Shown here: positions 34,880-44,318 of the stretch, piece by piece | Numbering within the stretch: the first letter of the stretch is position 1 | Layout of the letters: every line of letters starts with the position of its first letter | Assembly (NCBI GenBank): GCA_900109485.1 | Contig: FOAY01000004.1 | Span: 62,001-126,000 of the forward strand | Source of the DNA: Kosakonia sacchari | GTDB lineage: Bacteria; Pseudomonadota; Gammaproteobacteria; Enterobacterales; Enterobacteriaceae | Length of the DNA stretch: 64,000 bases | Direction of reading: 5' to 3' | Made by a program: the position numbers and the translations under genes | Notes under the pieces: generated by a model | Told to the model about the DNA's origin: nothing | The model's input: only the letters and a program-made list of their open reading frames with translations | Database searches by the model: none

Positions 34880-35409
34880 TGCACATTGCCTTTGTTAATA
34901 ATCTCAATGGTGCTGGCAACAACACCTTCCAGCGGCTGGTCGATATCAACAACCAGAACATCGCGCTCGTCTGCACCCGGCTCTTCAAGAGTGTCAAACT
35001 GCGTGACCAGCATCTGCGTTTTAAAGAAGTGGCCTTTACGCGCCTTCAGACGGCTTTCGATAACATCGAAATCCCCTTTCATATAGATGAAGGAGAGATT
35101 CGGGTTACCGTCGCGCAGCAGGTCGCGATAGTGCTTTTTCAGCGCCGAGCACACAATCAGCGACACTTTATTGGTGCGCTGCATGGCGAAAGCGGCATCG
35201 TTCAGCGCCTGCAACCACGGTTTGCGGTCGTCGTCGTTGAGCGGTTCGCCGGAGGCCATTTTCATGATATTGCTGCGCGGATGGAGGAAATCGCCATCGA
35301 GAAACGCGGCATGTAACTGATGCGCCACTTCGCTGGCGACAGCAGATTTACCGCTGCCTGAAACGCCCATCAGGACATAAATGTGGTGATCAAAGTTCGT
35401 CGTGCTCAA
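34876..35409 (-). CDS. gntK: Gluconokinase GntK, TTG start
   Basis: A 177-residue P-loop gluconate kinase that makes 6-phosphogluconate for the Entner-Doudoroff and pentose phosphate routes. The Walker A is GVSGSGKSAVASEVA (~15-29) and DGDFLHPRSN holds substrate residues. No ATG lies near the homologous N-terminus: STTNFDHHIYVL is preceded by TTG at 35409-35407. GTGGGGG about 6-12 bases upstream serves as ribosome binding site. A second TTG 15 bases further upstream is less likely because it would leave this site inside the gene. Confidence 0.93.
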   Translation of the reverse strand: MSTTNFDHHIYVLMGVSGSGKSAVASEVAHQLHAAFLDGDFLHPRSNIMKMASGEPLNDDDRKPWLQALNDAAFAMQRTNKVSLIVCSALKKHYRDLLRDGNPNLSFIYMKGDFDVIESRLKARKGHFFKTQMLVTQFDTLEEPGADERDVLVVDIDQPLEGVVASTIEIINKGNVQ

Positions 35410-35437
35410 GGGTAGCCCCCACAAAGTGCAAGAGTGA

Positions 35438-35469
35438 ATTGTTACGGGTAACTGTTATCGGTAACATTG
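35438..35469. promoter_or_regulatory. Tandem GntR operators upstream of gntK
   Basis: Two adjacent palindrome-like sites, ATTGTTACGGGTAACTG and CTGTTATCGGTAACATTG, match the GntR operator family also seen upstream of gntT. They lie between gntK and gntR, predicting gluconate-inducible gntKU expression. Confidence 0.8.
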
Positions 35470-35546
35470 TCCTGCCGGGGTCTGGGAGAAGCAATATCCA
35501 TTCGTGCCAGAGATAAATAAGTGTGAGCTACTTCAAATTTGTCAGA

Positions 35547-36542
35547 CTAAATAGATCCACCTGGTGACAATGTGAAACCTAAATCTAACATTTTCGGCGT
35601 AACTGCTTCACCGCGAATGCGCGCCAGTAAGCGCTCTGCGCCAATGCGCCCCATGCGCTCACGTGGCGTCAGGACGCTCGCCAGACGCGGCTCCATCACC
35701 TGGCCGATATCGTGACCGTGGAACCCGGCAATCGCCATATCTTCCGGGATCCGCAACCCCAGACGCTGGCACTCGAACGCGGCGCCGACGGCAAGGTCAT
35801 CGTTGGTACAGAAAATCCCGTCCAGTTGCGGGTACTCGCGGCGCGCCTGACGCATCAGTTCTATCCCTGATGTATAAGAGGATGACTGCTCCATCATGAC
35901 GCTATACGGCGTCAGCCCGGCATCCAGCATCGCCTGCTCGTAACCCTTCTGTTTGATGATAGTACGTTCGTCCAGACGTGCGCCGAGATACGCCACGCGC
36001 CGGTGGCCGCGTGCGAGAATGGCGGCGGTCATTTGCCGCGCGGCTTCGAAGTTGTCAAAACCCACCGCGATATCAATGCACGGCGAGCGGCTGTCCATCA
36101 GCTCCACTACCGGAATACCGGCAACCTGAATCATCTTCAGCGTGCGCGCGGTGTGTTTGCGTTCGGTGAGGATCAGCCCGTCGATATTCCACGAAAGCAT
36201 CGATTCCAGACGCTCCTCTTCCATCTCCGGTTTATAACCGTAGTGGGCAAGCATCGTCTGATAGCCGTGCGCATCAGTCACGCTTTCAATACCGCGTAAC
36301 ACTTCAGCGAAAACCTGGTTGGTCAAAGAGGGAAGCAGAACGCCAACAGCCCGGCTGGTGGCATTGGAGAGAATATCGGGAGCGCGATTGGGGATATAAC
36401 CCAGTTCATCAAGCGCAGCGGCGATTTTGCCACGTAATGCCTCGGAAACCTGCTCCGGGTTACGTAAGAAACGGCTGACCGTCATTTTGGTCACACCAAC
36501 GCGATCGGCCACATCCTGAAGTACGGGTCTTTTCTTTTTCAT
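35547..36542 (-). CDS. gntR: Gluconate utilisation repressor GntR (LacI family)
   Basis: A 331-residue LacI-family repressor with the helix-turn-helix LQDVADRVGVTKMTVSRFLR at residues ~8-27, a hinge, and a periplasmic-binding-like sensor domain. Gluconate releases it from the gntKU and gntT operators. I chose the ATG at 36542 (MKKKRPVLQDV), which matches the E. coli start; the longer open frame has no homologous extension. It lies upstream of gntKU with its own short promoter region. Confidence 0.96.
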   Translation of the reverse strand: MKKKRPVLQDVADRVGVTKMTVSRFLRNPEQVSEALRGKIAAALDELGYIPNRAPDILSNATSRAVGVLLPSLTNQVFAEVLRGIESVTDAHGYQTMLAHYGYKPEMEEERLESMLSWNIDGLILTERKHTARTLKMIQVAGIPVVELMDSRSPCIDIAVGFDNFEAARQMTAAILARGHRRVAYLGARLDERTIIKQKGYEQAMLDAGLTPYSVMMEQSSSYTSGIELMRQARREYPQLDGIFCTNDDLAVGAAFECQRLGLRIPEDMAIAGFHGHDIGQVMEPRLASVLTPRERMGRIGAERLLARIRGEAVTPKMLDLGFTLSPGGSI

Positions 36543-36648
36543 CGTCCTGACATTTTTATCTGAGTGAGAGTTTTTCAGTTTATCACGGACAATGCGCAAC
36601 CTTCCGGTAATAACCGAAAGGTTGCGTTATTTATTCAACTAAATCAGA

Positions 36649-37344
36649 TCAAACCGGCGGCAGATCGAACAGCAGAATTTCACTGTCGCTATCGGCATGA
36701 ACCGAAATAGCCTGCTCGTCCCAGATGGCCAGACCATCGCTGGTGGTCGCTTTAGTGCCGTTAATGGTCACGCTGCCTTTCACCACCTGGATCCAGACGC
36801 GGCGTTCAGCGGCAATCTGATGGACAGACTGCTCATCTTTCAACAGCGCCCAGCGGTAGAGCTCCATATCCTGATTCACTTTCAGCGAACCGTCGCGGGC
36901 ATCCGGCGAAAGCACAAGCTGTTTGCCCTGCAGGGCGTCGAAGCGGCGCTGTTCGTAACGCGGCGTGATACCTGTTTTTTCCGGAATGATCCAGATCTGG
37001 TACAAACGCAGACGCTCGGTGTCGCTCGGGTTGTACTCAGAGTGACGCACCCCGGTACCGGCGCTCATAATCTGGAATTCACCGGCGGGAACCTGCTCTT
37101 TATTGCCCATGCTGTCCTGGTGTTCAACTGCGCCTTCCAGCACGTAGGTCAGGATTTCCATGTCTTTGTGCGGATGCGTGCCAAACCCCTGGCCCGGATC
37201 GATCACGTCGTCGTTAATCACGCGAAGAGCCGAGAAACCCATGAAATTCGGATCGTAATAGTCGGCAAAAGAGAAGCTATGCCAGGAATCCAGCCAACCA
37301 TGATTTGCGTGGCCGCGGTCGTTTGCTTTACGTAAATAGATCAT
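36649..37344 (-). CDS. yhhW: Pirin-family quercetin 2,3-dioxygenase-like protein YhhW
   Basis: A 231-residue bicupin. The N-terminal cupin shows metal ligands in GTHPHKDMEILTYV and RHSEYNPS (two His, then His and Glu). The E. coli protein has quercetin dioxygenase activity in vitro, but its natural substrate is unknown. The ATG at 37344 (MIYLRKANDRGH) matches the E. coli N-terminus. It lies between gntR and yhhX on the same strand. Confidence 0.94.
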   Translation of the reverse strand: MIYLRKANDRGHANHGWLDSWHSFSFADYYDPNFMGFSALRVINDDVIDPGQGFGTHPHKDMEILTYVLEGAVEHQDSMGNKEQVPAGEFQIMSAGTGVRHSEYNPSDTERLRLYQIWIIPEKTGITPRYEQRRFDALQGKQLVLSPDARDGSLKVNQDMELYRWALLKDEQSVHQIAAERRVWIQVVKGSVTINGTKATTSDGLAIWDEQAISVHADSDSEILLFDLPPV

Positions 37345-37467
37345 CTTTTTTACCCCCGTATGTTTTCGATGGGGTAAGTGTGGACGCAAACGTCAGGCAA
37401 TCATAGAGGGTGAAAATTGACTCCTCTGTTCAAAAAAAATGAACAATCACAGAGGAGCCATTTATAC

Positions 37468-38505
37468 TTATTTCGCGAGGGTTATCGTGGCTGGTGAGGC
37501 CTGTTCAAAGGCGCGTTCGAGCAGTTCAAGGTTGGTGAGAACTTCAGATTCCTTGACATAATTTGGCGCCCCGGTTGTCAGCGTCTGATAGAGCGCGTCA
37601 TAGACGCGGCCATAGTCACCGGTTTCCGGCCTAACCTCTTCGCGCACCGTTTCGCCCGCCGCATTCACATACTCCAGAATGCCGATACTGTCGTCAGCGG
37701 CAAAGCCCGGTTCACCCGGCATGATATTGGCTTTCAGGCTGGTTTCCTGCTGATCGATACCGTATTTGATAAACGACCCTTTCGTGCCATGCACAATAAA
37801 TTTCGGGTAATCGATTTTAACCAGATGGCTGGTTTTCACGATGGCTTTTAAATCGCCGTAAAAGAGCTGAGCTTCAAAGGTATCGTCCGGATTGGCTTTG
37901 TTGCGCAGGCTGCGAATATCGTAGGCCGCATGATCGGGGCGGCCGAACAGCGAGATAATCTGGTCCATGGTATGCACGCCGAGGCCATAAAATGAGCCAT
38001 CCTGCGGCAATCCAGGTTTGGTTTCCGCCACCGGGCGGTAATAGTCAAAGTGGCTTTCAATTTCAACAATATTGCCGAGCTTACCGCTTTCGATCGCTTT
38101 TTTAGCGGTCAGGAAGCAGGAGTCAAAGCGGCGGTTCTGGTACGGCGAAACCGTCAGACCTTTGCTTTTCGCCAGTTCAAACAGCGTGATCGCTTCCGCC
38201 ATCGTCGGAGTAAACGGCTTCTCCACCAGCACGTTTTTCCCCGCTTCCAGCGCGCGCTTCGCATAGTCGAAATGGCTGTCGGCGTGAGTACAGACAATCA
38301 CCAGTTTTACCTGCGGATCGAGCAGGATGTCGTCCAGATCGCTGGTGAAATGAATATGTTGATACGCGGGATGTTGCTCTTCCGGTTTGGCATGGCGGCG
38401 AAAGATGTGCGCCACTTTCCAGCTCGCTTTACGGTTGAGAACATAAGGAAGATGATAACGGGTCGTGCTTTTGCCAAACCCGATAAATGCGCAATGTAGA
38501 GTCAT
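37468..38505 (-). CDS. yhhX: Gfo/Idh/MocA-family oxidoreductase YhhX
   Basis: A 345-residue NAD(P)-dependent oxidoreductase with the N-terminal Rossmann segment AFIGFGKSTTRYHLP and the family EKP motif in VLVEKPFTPTMAEA. Substrate and pathway are not known. The ATG at 38505 matches the E. coli length exactly; the longer open frame would run through the RyhB gene and is rejected. RyhB lies about 120-210 bp upstream on the same strand. Confidence 0.95.
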   Translation of the reverse strand: MTLHCAFIGFGKSTTRYHLPYVLNRKASWKVAHIFRRHAKPEEQHPAYQHIHFTSDLDDILLDPQVKLVIVCTHADSHFDYAKRALEAGKNVLVEKPFTPTMAEAITLFELAKSKGLTVSPYQNRRFDSCFLTAKKAIESGKLGNIVEIESHFDYYRPVAETKPGLPQDGSFYGLGVHTMDQIISLFGRPDHAAYDIRSLRNKANPDDTFEAQLFYGDLKAIVKTSHLVKIDYPKFIVHGTKGSFIKYGIDQQETSLKANIMPGEPGFAADDSIGILEYVNAAGETVREEVRPETGDYGRVYDALYQTLTTGAPNYVKESEVLTNLELLERAFEQASPATITLAK

Positions 38506-38622
38506 GATCCAGTCCTTGTTGAGGTGACTGTCACTACCATAGCGCAACTTCGAAAGCCGTGTCCCTCGCCCTTTTCTCAAAAGGCAGCCGTGAAGCGGGC
38601 ACCACCGGCAAATGACAGGCAA

Positions 38623-38714
38623 AAAAAAGCCAGCACGCGGCTGGCTAAGAAATACTGGAAGCAATGTGAGCAATGTCGTGCTTTCAGGATTACCGCAACG
38701 GTTTCCCTGAATGC
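38623..38714 (-). ncRNA. ryhB: RyhB iron-responsive small RNA
   Basis: The minus strand holds the RyhB core CACGACATTGCTCACATTGC followed by TTCCAGTATT and a terminator stem AGCCAGC-CGCGT-GCTGGC with eight T. It lies between yhhX and yhhY, its location in E. coli. Aligning to the E. coli start puts the 5' end at about 38714, for about 92 nt. The 5' part (GCATTCAGGGAAACC) differs from E. coli while the seed region is identical. RyhB uses Hfq to repress iron-using genes when iron is low. A Fur box lies just upstream. Confidence 0.95.
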
Positions 38715-38717
38715 ATG

Positions 38718-38741
38718 GCAATAATAATCATTATCATTCGC
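38718..38741 (-). promoter_or_regulatory. Fur box of the ryhB promoter
   Basis: CAATAATAATCATTATCATT on the plus strand (AATGATAATGATTATTATTG on the minus) is a near-consensus Fur box directly upstream of the RyhB start. It fits Fur repression in iron-replete cells. Confidence 0.85.
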
Positions 38742-38833
38742 ACTTGTCTACCCCTTTTTGCAAAAAATGGCAGTTGACGCTTTTTAGGAAAGCCCGGAAG
38801 GTAGGGGTAAACCTAACCAAACGGAGAAGCAGG

Positions 38834-39325
38834 ATGAGTGAGATAGTGATACGCCATGCCGAAGCGCGCGATGCCGAAGATTTACGTCAGTTCTATGCGC
38901 TACCTGAGGTGTATCACAACCTGCTACAGCTACCGCATCCGCCTGCCGAACTCTGGCAAGATCGCCTGAAACCACAGCCTGGACGCCGTCAACTGGTCGC
39001 CTGCATTGATAATCAACTGGCCGGAAACCTGACGCTGATGGTGGAACAAAACCCGCGCCGCAGCCACGTTGCCACCTTTGGCATGGCGGTTTCGTCGGCG
39101 TTTCATAACCGTGGCGTCGCCAGCGCGCTGATGCGCGAAATGATCAACCTGTGCGACAACTGGCTGCGCATCGACAGAATTGAGCTAACCGTGTTTGTCG
39201 ATAATGCCCCGGCGCTGGCGGTGTACCGCAAATTCGGCTTTGAAATTGAAGGCACCGGAAAACGTTATGCGCTGCGTAACGGTGAGTTTGTCGATTCGTA
39301 CTTTATGGCGCGCATGAAAGCCTAA
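38834..39325 (+). CDS. yhhY: GNAT-family amino acid N-acetyltransferase YhhY
   Basis: A 163-residue GNAT acetyltransferase. The acetyl-CoA binding segment is AFHNRGVASALMREMINLCD and the C-terminal part has ALAVYRKFGFEIEGTGKRY. The E. coli protein acetylates certain amino acids and analogues. I chose the ATG at 38834 with AGGA upstream; the open frame extends back to 38711 but that part overlaps the Fur box. It converges on ggt. Confidence 0.94.
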   Translation: MSEIVIRHAEARDAEDLRQFYALPEVYHNLLQLPHPPAELWQDRLKPQPGRRQLVACIDNQLAGNLTLMVEQNPRRSHVATFGMAVSSAFHNRGVASALMREMINLCDNWLRIDRIELTVFVDNAPALAVYRKFGFEIEGTGKRYALRNGEFVDSYFMARMKA

Positions 39326-39330
39326 GCCAT

Positions 39331-39355
39331 TCCCTCTCCCCTGCGGGAGAGGGAA
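39331..39355. terminator. Stem-loop between convergent yhhY and ggt
   Basis: CCCTCTCCC-CTGC-GGGAGAGGG is a strong hairpin with only short A/T tracts on either side. It nearly repeats the stem after tex at 1635-1656. Confidence 0.65.
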
Positions 39356-39360
39356 AACAT

Positions 39361-41121
39361 TCAATATCCGGCCGTTAAATCATCCATCGAGCGCGGGTCC
39401 GACGCGCCATATAGCGTACCGTCCGGCGCCACCATAATGCTCTGCGTGCTGCCCATCGCCTCCTTCACCGCCACTTTTTGCCCTTTCTGTTCCAGCAGTT
39501 TCAGCGTATCCGGGCTAAAGCCTTTTTCGACGCGCAGCTCATCCGGCAACCATTGATGGTGGAAGCGCGGTGCGTTGGTGGCTTCCGCGACGTTCATCCC
39601 GAAGTCGATGGAATTCACCACCATTTGCAGCACCGTGGTAATAATCCGGCTGCCGCCAGGGCTGCCGGTCACCAGCCACGTTTTACCGTCTTTCAGCACA
39701 ATGGTTGGCGACATCGACGACAGCGGCCGTTTGCCCGGCCCAACCGCGTTCGCATCGCCGCCTACCAGGCCATACACGTTTGGCACGCCGGGTTTGGCGG
39801 AGAAGTCATCCATTTCGTTGTTCATCAGGATGCCGGTATTGCCAGCCACAATTCCAGTGCCAAAAACCGTATTCAGCGTATAGGTGACGGCCACCGCCGT
39901 GCCCTCTTTATCCACCACCGAATAGTGCGTGGTTTGGTTGCTCTCGTAGGGTTCGAGCTTGCCGGGGCGGATCTGGCTGGAAGGACGGGCTTTATTGAGA
40001 TCAATCTGCGCGGCAATCGATTTGGCATACGCTTTGTTGGTCAGAGCCTGCCACGGTACTTTGACGAAGTCCGGATCGCCGAGGTATTCGGAGCGGTCGG
40101 CGTAGGCGTATTTCTCCGCTTCGGTCATCACCTGCATGGCATTGGCGCTGCCAAAGCCATATTTCGCCAGATCGAAGTTCTCCAGAATATTGAGGATCTC
40201 GACGATATGAATCCCCCCGGAAGAGGGCGGCGGCATGGAGTAGACCTAGTAACCGCGATAGTCGCCGCTGATCGGCGTGCGCTCCACGGCTTTGTAATTG
40301 GCTAAATCTTCTTTGGTGATAAGCCCGCCGTTTTTGCTCATCTGCTGGGCGATTTGCTCAGCGATAGCGCCTTTGTAGAAGGCGTCCGGCCCTTTTTCCG
40401 CAATCATCTCCAGGCTTCTGGCCAGATTGCTCTGCACCAGTTTGTCGCCCTTTTTCAGCGGCTCGCCATCCTTCCAGAAGATCGCTTTACTGTTTTCATG
40501 ATTTGGCAGCACTTCACTGCCGTAGGTTTTCAGATCGTTCGCCAGCGCATCGTTGACCACAAAGCCCTGCTTCGCCAGTTTAATGGCAGGCTGCACCACT
40601 TTCTTCAGCGGCAGCGTACCGTACTTTTCCAGCGCCATTGAGAAACCCGCCACCGTGCCGGGCGTCCCGGATGCCAGATGCGAGGTCAGGGATTTTTTGC
40701 TGTCCGGGTTACCTTGATCGTCAAGGAACATATCGCGCGTGGCGGCGGCTGGCGCCATTTCCCGGAAATCGATCGCCGTGACGTTCCCCTCTTTGGTACG
40801 AATCAACATAAAACCGCCGCCGCCGAGGTTACCGGCCTGCGGGTGCGTGACCGCCAGCGCATAACCCACCGCAACGGCCGCATCAACGGCATTTCCCCCC
40901 TGCTTCAGAATATCGACGCCGACGCGCGTCGCGGCTTCATCCACCGAAGCCACCATGCCTTGCTTCGCCACAACCGGGTGGAAAACATCGGCTTCAACGC
41001 CGTACGAGACCGGCGGCGGCGCGGTCGCCTGCCCTTCTGGCGGCGCAGCCGCAACGCTAAAACATCCTCCCGCTGTCAGCGCGGCAATCAGCACCCAACG
41101 CGCAAACTTCTGTTTCATCAT
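39361..41121 (-). pseudogene. ggt: Gamma-glutamyltranspeptidase Ggt, interrupted by an amber codon
   Basis: Two abutting frames (41121-40246 and 40245-39361) together make a full-length GGT precursor in one frame, split by TAG at 40248-40246. E. coli has Gln (CAG) at this site, in YRGYQVYSMPPPSSGG, so one C-to-T change explains it. The N-terminal piece has a signal peptide and 291 residues of the large subunit. The part after the stop holds the autocleavage threonine (ESNQTTHYSVVD) and the whole small subunit, so the enzyme should be inactive without readthrough. Sequence on both sides is well conserved, suggesting a recent mutation or a base error. GGAG 8 bases upstream supports the 41121 start. 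Confidence 0.88.
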
Positions 41122-41244
41122 CGTCGTTACTCCCAAGTAAGGGGCTACAGTTCCCGCTTAAGCCTGGTTCACAACTCTTAAAAGATCATTTTCATGAATG
41201 AAAGCAAGTAAACTAAAAGGAAGCCTCAACAGGAGGGAACAACA

Positions 41245-41667
41245 ATGAAACATTTACTGATTCTGGCGGCTCTGCTGCCTTTTAGCGCCTTTGCACAGCC
41301 ACAGCCGCTAAACCCGACGAATAACCCAAACCAGCCGGGGTATGTGATCCCCAGCCAGCAGCGGATGCAGACGCAGATGCTCAACCAACAGCAGCAACAG
41401 CAGGGAATGTTGAGGCAGCAGCAGCAGACGCAAAGCCGCCTGCAACAGCAAAATCTGCAAACGCAAATGGATAACAACTCACAGCGGATTAAACAGGCGC
41501 AGCCTGGCGCGCTTAACCAGGGCCAGCAGGTGCTGCCAAATACCGGTAGCGGAATGTTAAGCGGCGGAACGAATTCTGGCGGGATGACGACGCAGCAGCA
41601 CATGCTGCCGCAGAATCAAAACGGCAGCCTGCTGCAAAGCACGCCGCCGTCGACAACCTCTCAATAA
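41245..41667 (+). CDS. yhhA: Secreted glutamine-rich protein YhhA (DUF2756)
   Basis: A 140-residue protein with a clear signal peptide ending at ...FSAFA-QPQP. The mature part is dominated by Gln, Asn and Met, with runs such as QQQQQQ. It matches E. coli YhhA (146 residues) in the N-terminal [19 protein letters not shown] block and in QHMLP near the end; the middle is variable. Function is unknown. AGGAGG lies upstream of the ATG. Its end overlaps the convergent ugpQ stop by a few bases. Confidence 0.9.
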   Translation: MKHLLILAALLPFSAFAQPQPLNPTNNPNQPGYVIPSQQRMQTQMLNQQQQQQGMLRQQQQTQSRLQQQNLQTQMDNNSQRIKQAQPGALNQGQQVLPNTGSGMLSGGTNSGGMTTQQHMLPQNQNGSLLQSTPPSTTSQ

Positions 41668-42401
41668 CGGAAGTTCGGCCCGATATCGTCGATTTTATCG
41701 GTGCAGATGCTGTCCACGCCCCAGCGCAACAGCTCGGCAGCGCGCGCGGGTTGGTTTACGGTGTAAACCAGAATGCGTAAGCCCGCGTCGCGCAGCATGC
41801 GCACCCGCGCTTCATCCAGCAGTTTGTGATTGAGATGGATGGAGACGCACCCGAGGCGCGTGGTCAGTTCCTGCCAGTCATCGCGCCACTCATCAAGCAA
41901 CAGGCCGCGCGGCAGTTCCGGCGCGGCTTGTTGGGCGGCTTCCAGTGCGTCAATTTCAAACGAAGAGAGCAGCGGCGCGGTCATACCTGCCCACAGTTCG
42001 CGGGCGGCCAGCGCCACCACTTTGCCGGTCAGCGGACCGGTGCCGGTGGTGGGTTTGATTTCGATATTCGCCATCATGCCGTGCTGGCGGCAACGTTCCG
42101 CCACCTGCGAAAGCAGCGGTAGCGGCTCGCCTTTGAATTCGCCGCTAAACCAGCTGCCGGCATCCACTTTCAGCAAATCATTCCACGCCAGTTCGCCCGC
42201 CACGCCCCAGCCATTGCTGGTGCGCTCAAGGTTGTCGTCATGCAGCAGGAAAATTTCGCCATCTTTCGACAATTTGGCGTCGAACTCAATCATGGTATGC
42301 CCGTAACCCGCGCCAACGTCGATTGCCGCCAGCGTGTTTTCCGGTGCCAGTTTCCCGCCGCCGCGATGGGCGACAATGTGGGGATAAGGCCAGTTACTCA
42401 T
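41661..42401 (-). CDS. ugpQ: Glycerophosphodiester phosphodiesterase UgpQ
   Basis: A 246-residue cytoplasmic GDPD that hydrolyses glycerophosphodiesters to glycerol-3-phosphate and an alcohol. Family motifs are [17 protein letters not shown] at the N-terminus, [20 protein letters not shown] and NIEIKPTTG. It is last in ugpBAECQ and its start overlaps the ugpC stop by four bases. It processes substrates imported by UgpBAEC, feeding GlpD at 19040-20545. Confidence 0.96.
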   Translation of the reverse strand: MSNWPYPHIVAHRGGGKLAPENTLAAIDVGAGYGHTMIEFDAKLSKDGEIFLLHDDNLERTSNGWGVAGELAWNDLLKVDAGSWFSGEFKGEPLPLLSQVAERCRQHGMMANIEIKPTTGTGPLTGKVVALAARELWAGMTAPLLSSFEIDALEAAQQAAPELPRGLLLDEWRDDWQELTTRLGCVSIHLNHKLLDEARVRMLRDAGLRILVYTVNQPARAAELLRWGVDSICTDKIDDIGPNFRY

Positions 42402-43471
42402 ACGCGTTGTCCTGTTTCACCATCAAATAAGTGCAGGTGATTTTCCGGCAGATGCAGCCACAACGTGCTGCCCGCCGCCGGGCGTTCGTGATGCGATAAG
42501 CGAACCACCAGCTTCTGCTCGCCCCAGCGGCCGTGCGCCAGGTTGTCTGCGCCGAGCATCTCCAGCGTCTCCATCACCAGCGGAACGCCACCTTCGGCCT
42601 GTGAGCTTAGCGCAATATGTTCCGGGCGGATACCCAGCGTCATTTTGCGCCCGGCGTAGCCGCGGTAGTACCAGTTGATCGGCAGCGCCATACCGCTTCC
42701 CAGATCAAAATGAGTGCCCTCGCTATTGATGCGGCCCTCCAGCAGGTTCATCGCCGGGCTACCGATAAAGCTCGCCACAAAACGGCTGGCGGGTTTTTCA
42801 TACACTTCCACCGGCGTACCGATTTGTTCAGCCACGCCTTTATTCATCACCAGCACGCGTTGCGCCAACGTCATCGCTTCAACCTGATCGTGCGTGACAT
42901 ACAGCGAAGTGGTGTTCAGGCGGCGATGCAGTTGTTGTAACTCCAGACGCATCTGCACGCGCAATTTAGCATCCAAGTTCGACAACGGTTCATCAAAGAG
43001 AAACACCGCCGGATCGCGCACAATGGCGCGGCCCATCGCCACACGCTGTCGCTGGCCGCCGGACAACTCGCGCGGACGGCGCTTCAACAAACCATCCAGC
43101 TCAAGAATGCGCGCGGCTTCCGCCACCCGACTGGCAATGTGCGCTTTGCCCATACCGCGGATTTTCAGCCCCCACGCCATGTTCTCTTCCACGCTCATAT
43201 GCGGGTAGAGCGCATAGTTCTGGAACACCATCGCAATACCGCGATCTTTCGGCTCCTTTTCGGTCACGCGCTGGGTGTCGATCCAGATATCGCCGCTGGA
43301 GACGCGCTCCAGCCCGGCAACCATACGCAGCAACGTTGATTTCCCGCAGCCCGACGGGCCAACCATCACGATAAATTCACCGTCCGCGACGTCCAGCGTC
43401 AGCGGTTGAATTACCTGCGTTTTGCCGCTGTCCCAGCTTTTGGTTACAGCCTGTAATTTTAAACCTGCCAT
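42398..43471 (-). CDS. ugpC: sn-Glycerol-3-phosphate ABC transporter ATPase UgpC
   Basis: A 357-residue ABC ATPase of the MalK type. Walker A is [13 protein letters not shown], the signature [17 protein letters not shown], and Walker [18 protein letters not shown]-terminal OB-fold regulatory domain follows. It powers glycerol-3-phosphate and glycerophosphodiester uptake through UgpA/UgpE. The ATG at 43471 ([11 protein letters not shown]) is preferred to an upstream in-frame start. It follows ugpE by one base. Confidence 0.96.
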   Translation of the reverse strand: MAGLKLQAVTKSWDSGKTQVIQPLTLDVADGEFIVMVGPSGCGKSTLLRMVAGLERVSSGDIWIDTQRVTEKEPKDRGIAMVFQNYALYPHMSVEENMAWGLKIRGMGKAHIASRVAEAARILELDGLLKRRPRELSGGQRQRVAMGRAIVRDPAVFLFDEPLSNLDAKLRVQMRLELQQLHRRLNTTSLYVTHDQVEAMTLAQRVLVMNKGVAEQIGTPVEVYEKPASRFVASFIGSPAMNLLEGRINSEGTHFDLGSGMALPINWYYRGYAGRKMTLGIRPEHIALSSQAEGGVPLVMETLEMLGADNLAHGRWGEQKLVVRLSHHERPAAGSTLWLHLPENHLHLFDGETGQRV

Positions 43472-43472
43472 C

Positions 43473-44318
43473 TTATTTCTCACTGTCCACTAAACCACGC
43501 ACAAACGCGCGCTGCATGGCTAAAACGATAACGACCGGGGGGATCAACGTCAGCAGCATCGCCGCCATCACCTGGTTCCATTGCGTGGTGCCTTCACCGC
43601 TGGCAATCATGCCTTTTACGCCCGCGACGGCGGTGCCGAGGTTGACGTCGTTGATAATCAGCAGCGGCCACAAATACTGGTTCCAGCCGTAGATAAAGGT
43701 GATCACGAACAGCGCAGCCAGGTTGGTTTTGGAAAGCGGCAGCACAATGTCGCGGAAAAAGCGCATTGGCGAGGCGCCATCAATGCGCGCGGCTTCCAGC
43801 AGCTCATCCGGCAGGGTCATAAAGAACTGGCGGAACAGGAATGTTGCGGTGGCCGACGCCATTAGCGGCAACGTCAGACCGGTGTAGCTGTCGAGCATCT
43901 TCAGGTTGGCGATCACTTCCACCGTCGGGAAAATACGCACCTCGACCGGCAGCATTAAAGTGATGAAAATCATCCAGAAGAAGAGGTTACGCAGCGGAAA
44001 GCGGAACCAGACGATAGCGAAAGCCGACAGCATCGACACCGTAATTTTGCCCACCGTGATCGCCAGCGCCATGATGAAGCTGTTGGTCAGCATCAGCCAG
44101 AATGGCGCGCTGTTTACGCCGACGCCGTTCATCCAGATGTTGCGCAGGTTTTCCCACAGGTGAGTCCCGGGAATTAAGGTCATCGGCGTGTCATAGACGG
44201 CGTTGATATCCAGCGTTGCGGTCACGAAGGCGACATACAGCGGAAACAGCACCACGACGACACCGAGAATAAGCATGATATGGCTGAACAGCGCCAGTCC
44301 GGGGCGATTCTCAATCAT
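43473..44318 (-). CDS. ugpE: sn-Glycerol-3-phosphate ABC transporter permease UgpE
   Basis: A 281-residue inner-membrane permease with six predicted helices and the EAA loop [21 protein letters not shown] that contacts UgpC. It pairs with UgpA to form the channel. Its start overlaps the ugpA stop by four bases (ATGA), indicating coupled translation in ugpBAECQ. Length equals E. coli UgpE. Confidence 0.96.
   Translation of the reverse strand: MIENRPGLALFSHIMLILGVVVVLFPLYVAFVTATLDINAVYDTPMTLIPGTHLWENLRNIWMNGVGVNSAPFWLMLTNSFIMALAITVGKITVSMLSAFAIVWFRFPLRNLFFWMIFITLMLPVEVRIFPTVEVIANLKMLDSYTGLTLPLMASATATFLFRQFFMTLPDELLEAARIDGASPMRFFRDIVLPLSKTNLAALFVITFIYGWNQYLWPLLIINDVNLGTAVAGVKGMIASGEGTTQWNQVMAAMLLTLIPPVVIVLAMQRAFVRGLVDSEK

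Noticed and set aside
35422-35424. Upstream TTG as the gntK start
   Set aside because: It would place the GTGGGGG ribosome binding site inside the gene and adds residues absent from homologues.
38711-38833. Longer start for yhhY
   Set aside because: The extension overlaps the ryhB promoter Fur box, and the ATG at 38834 matches the homologous N-terminus.
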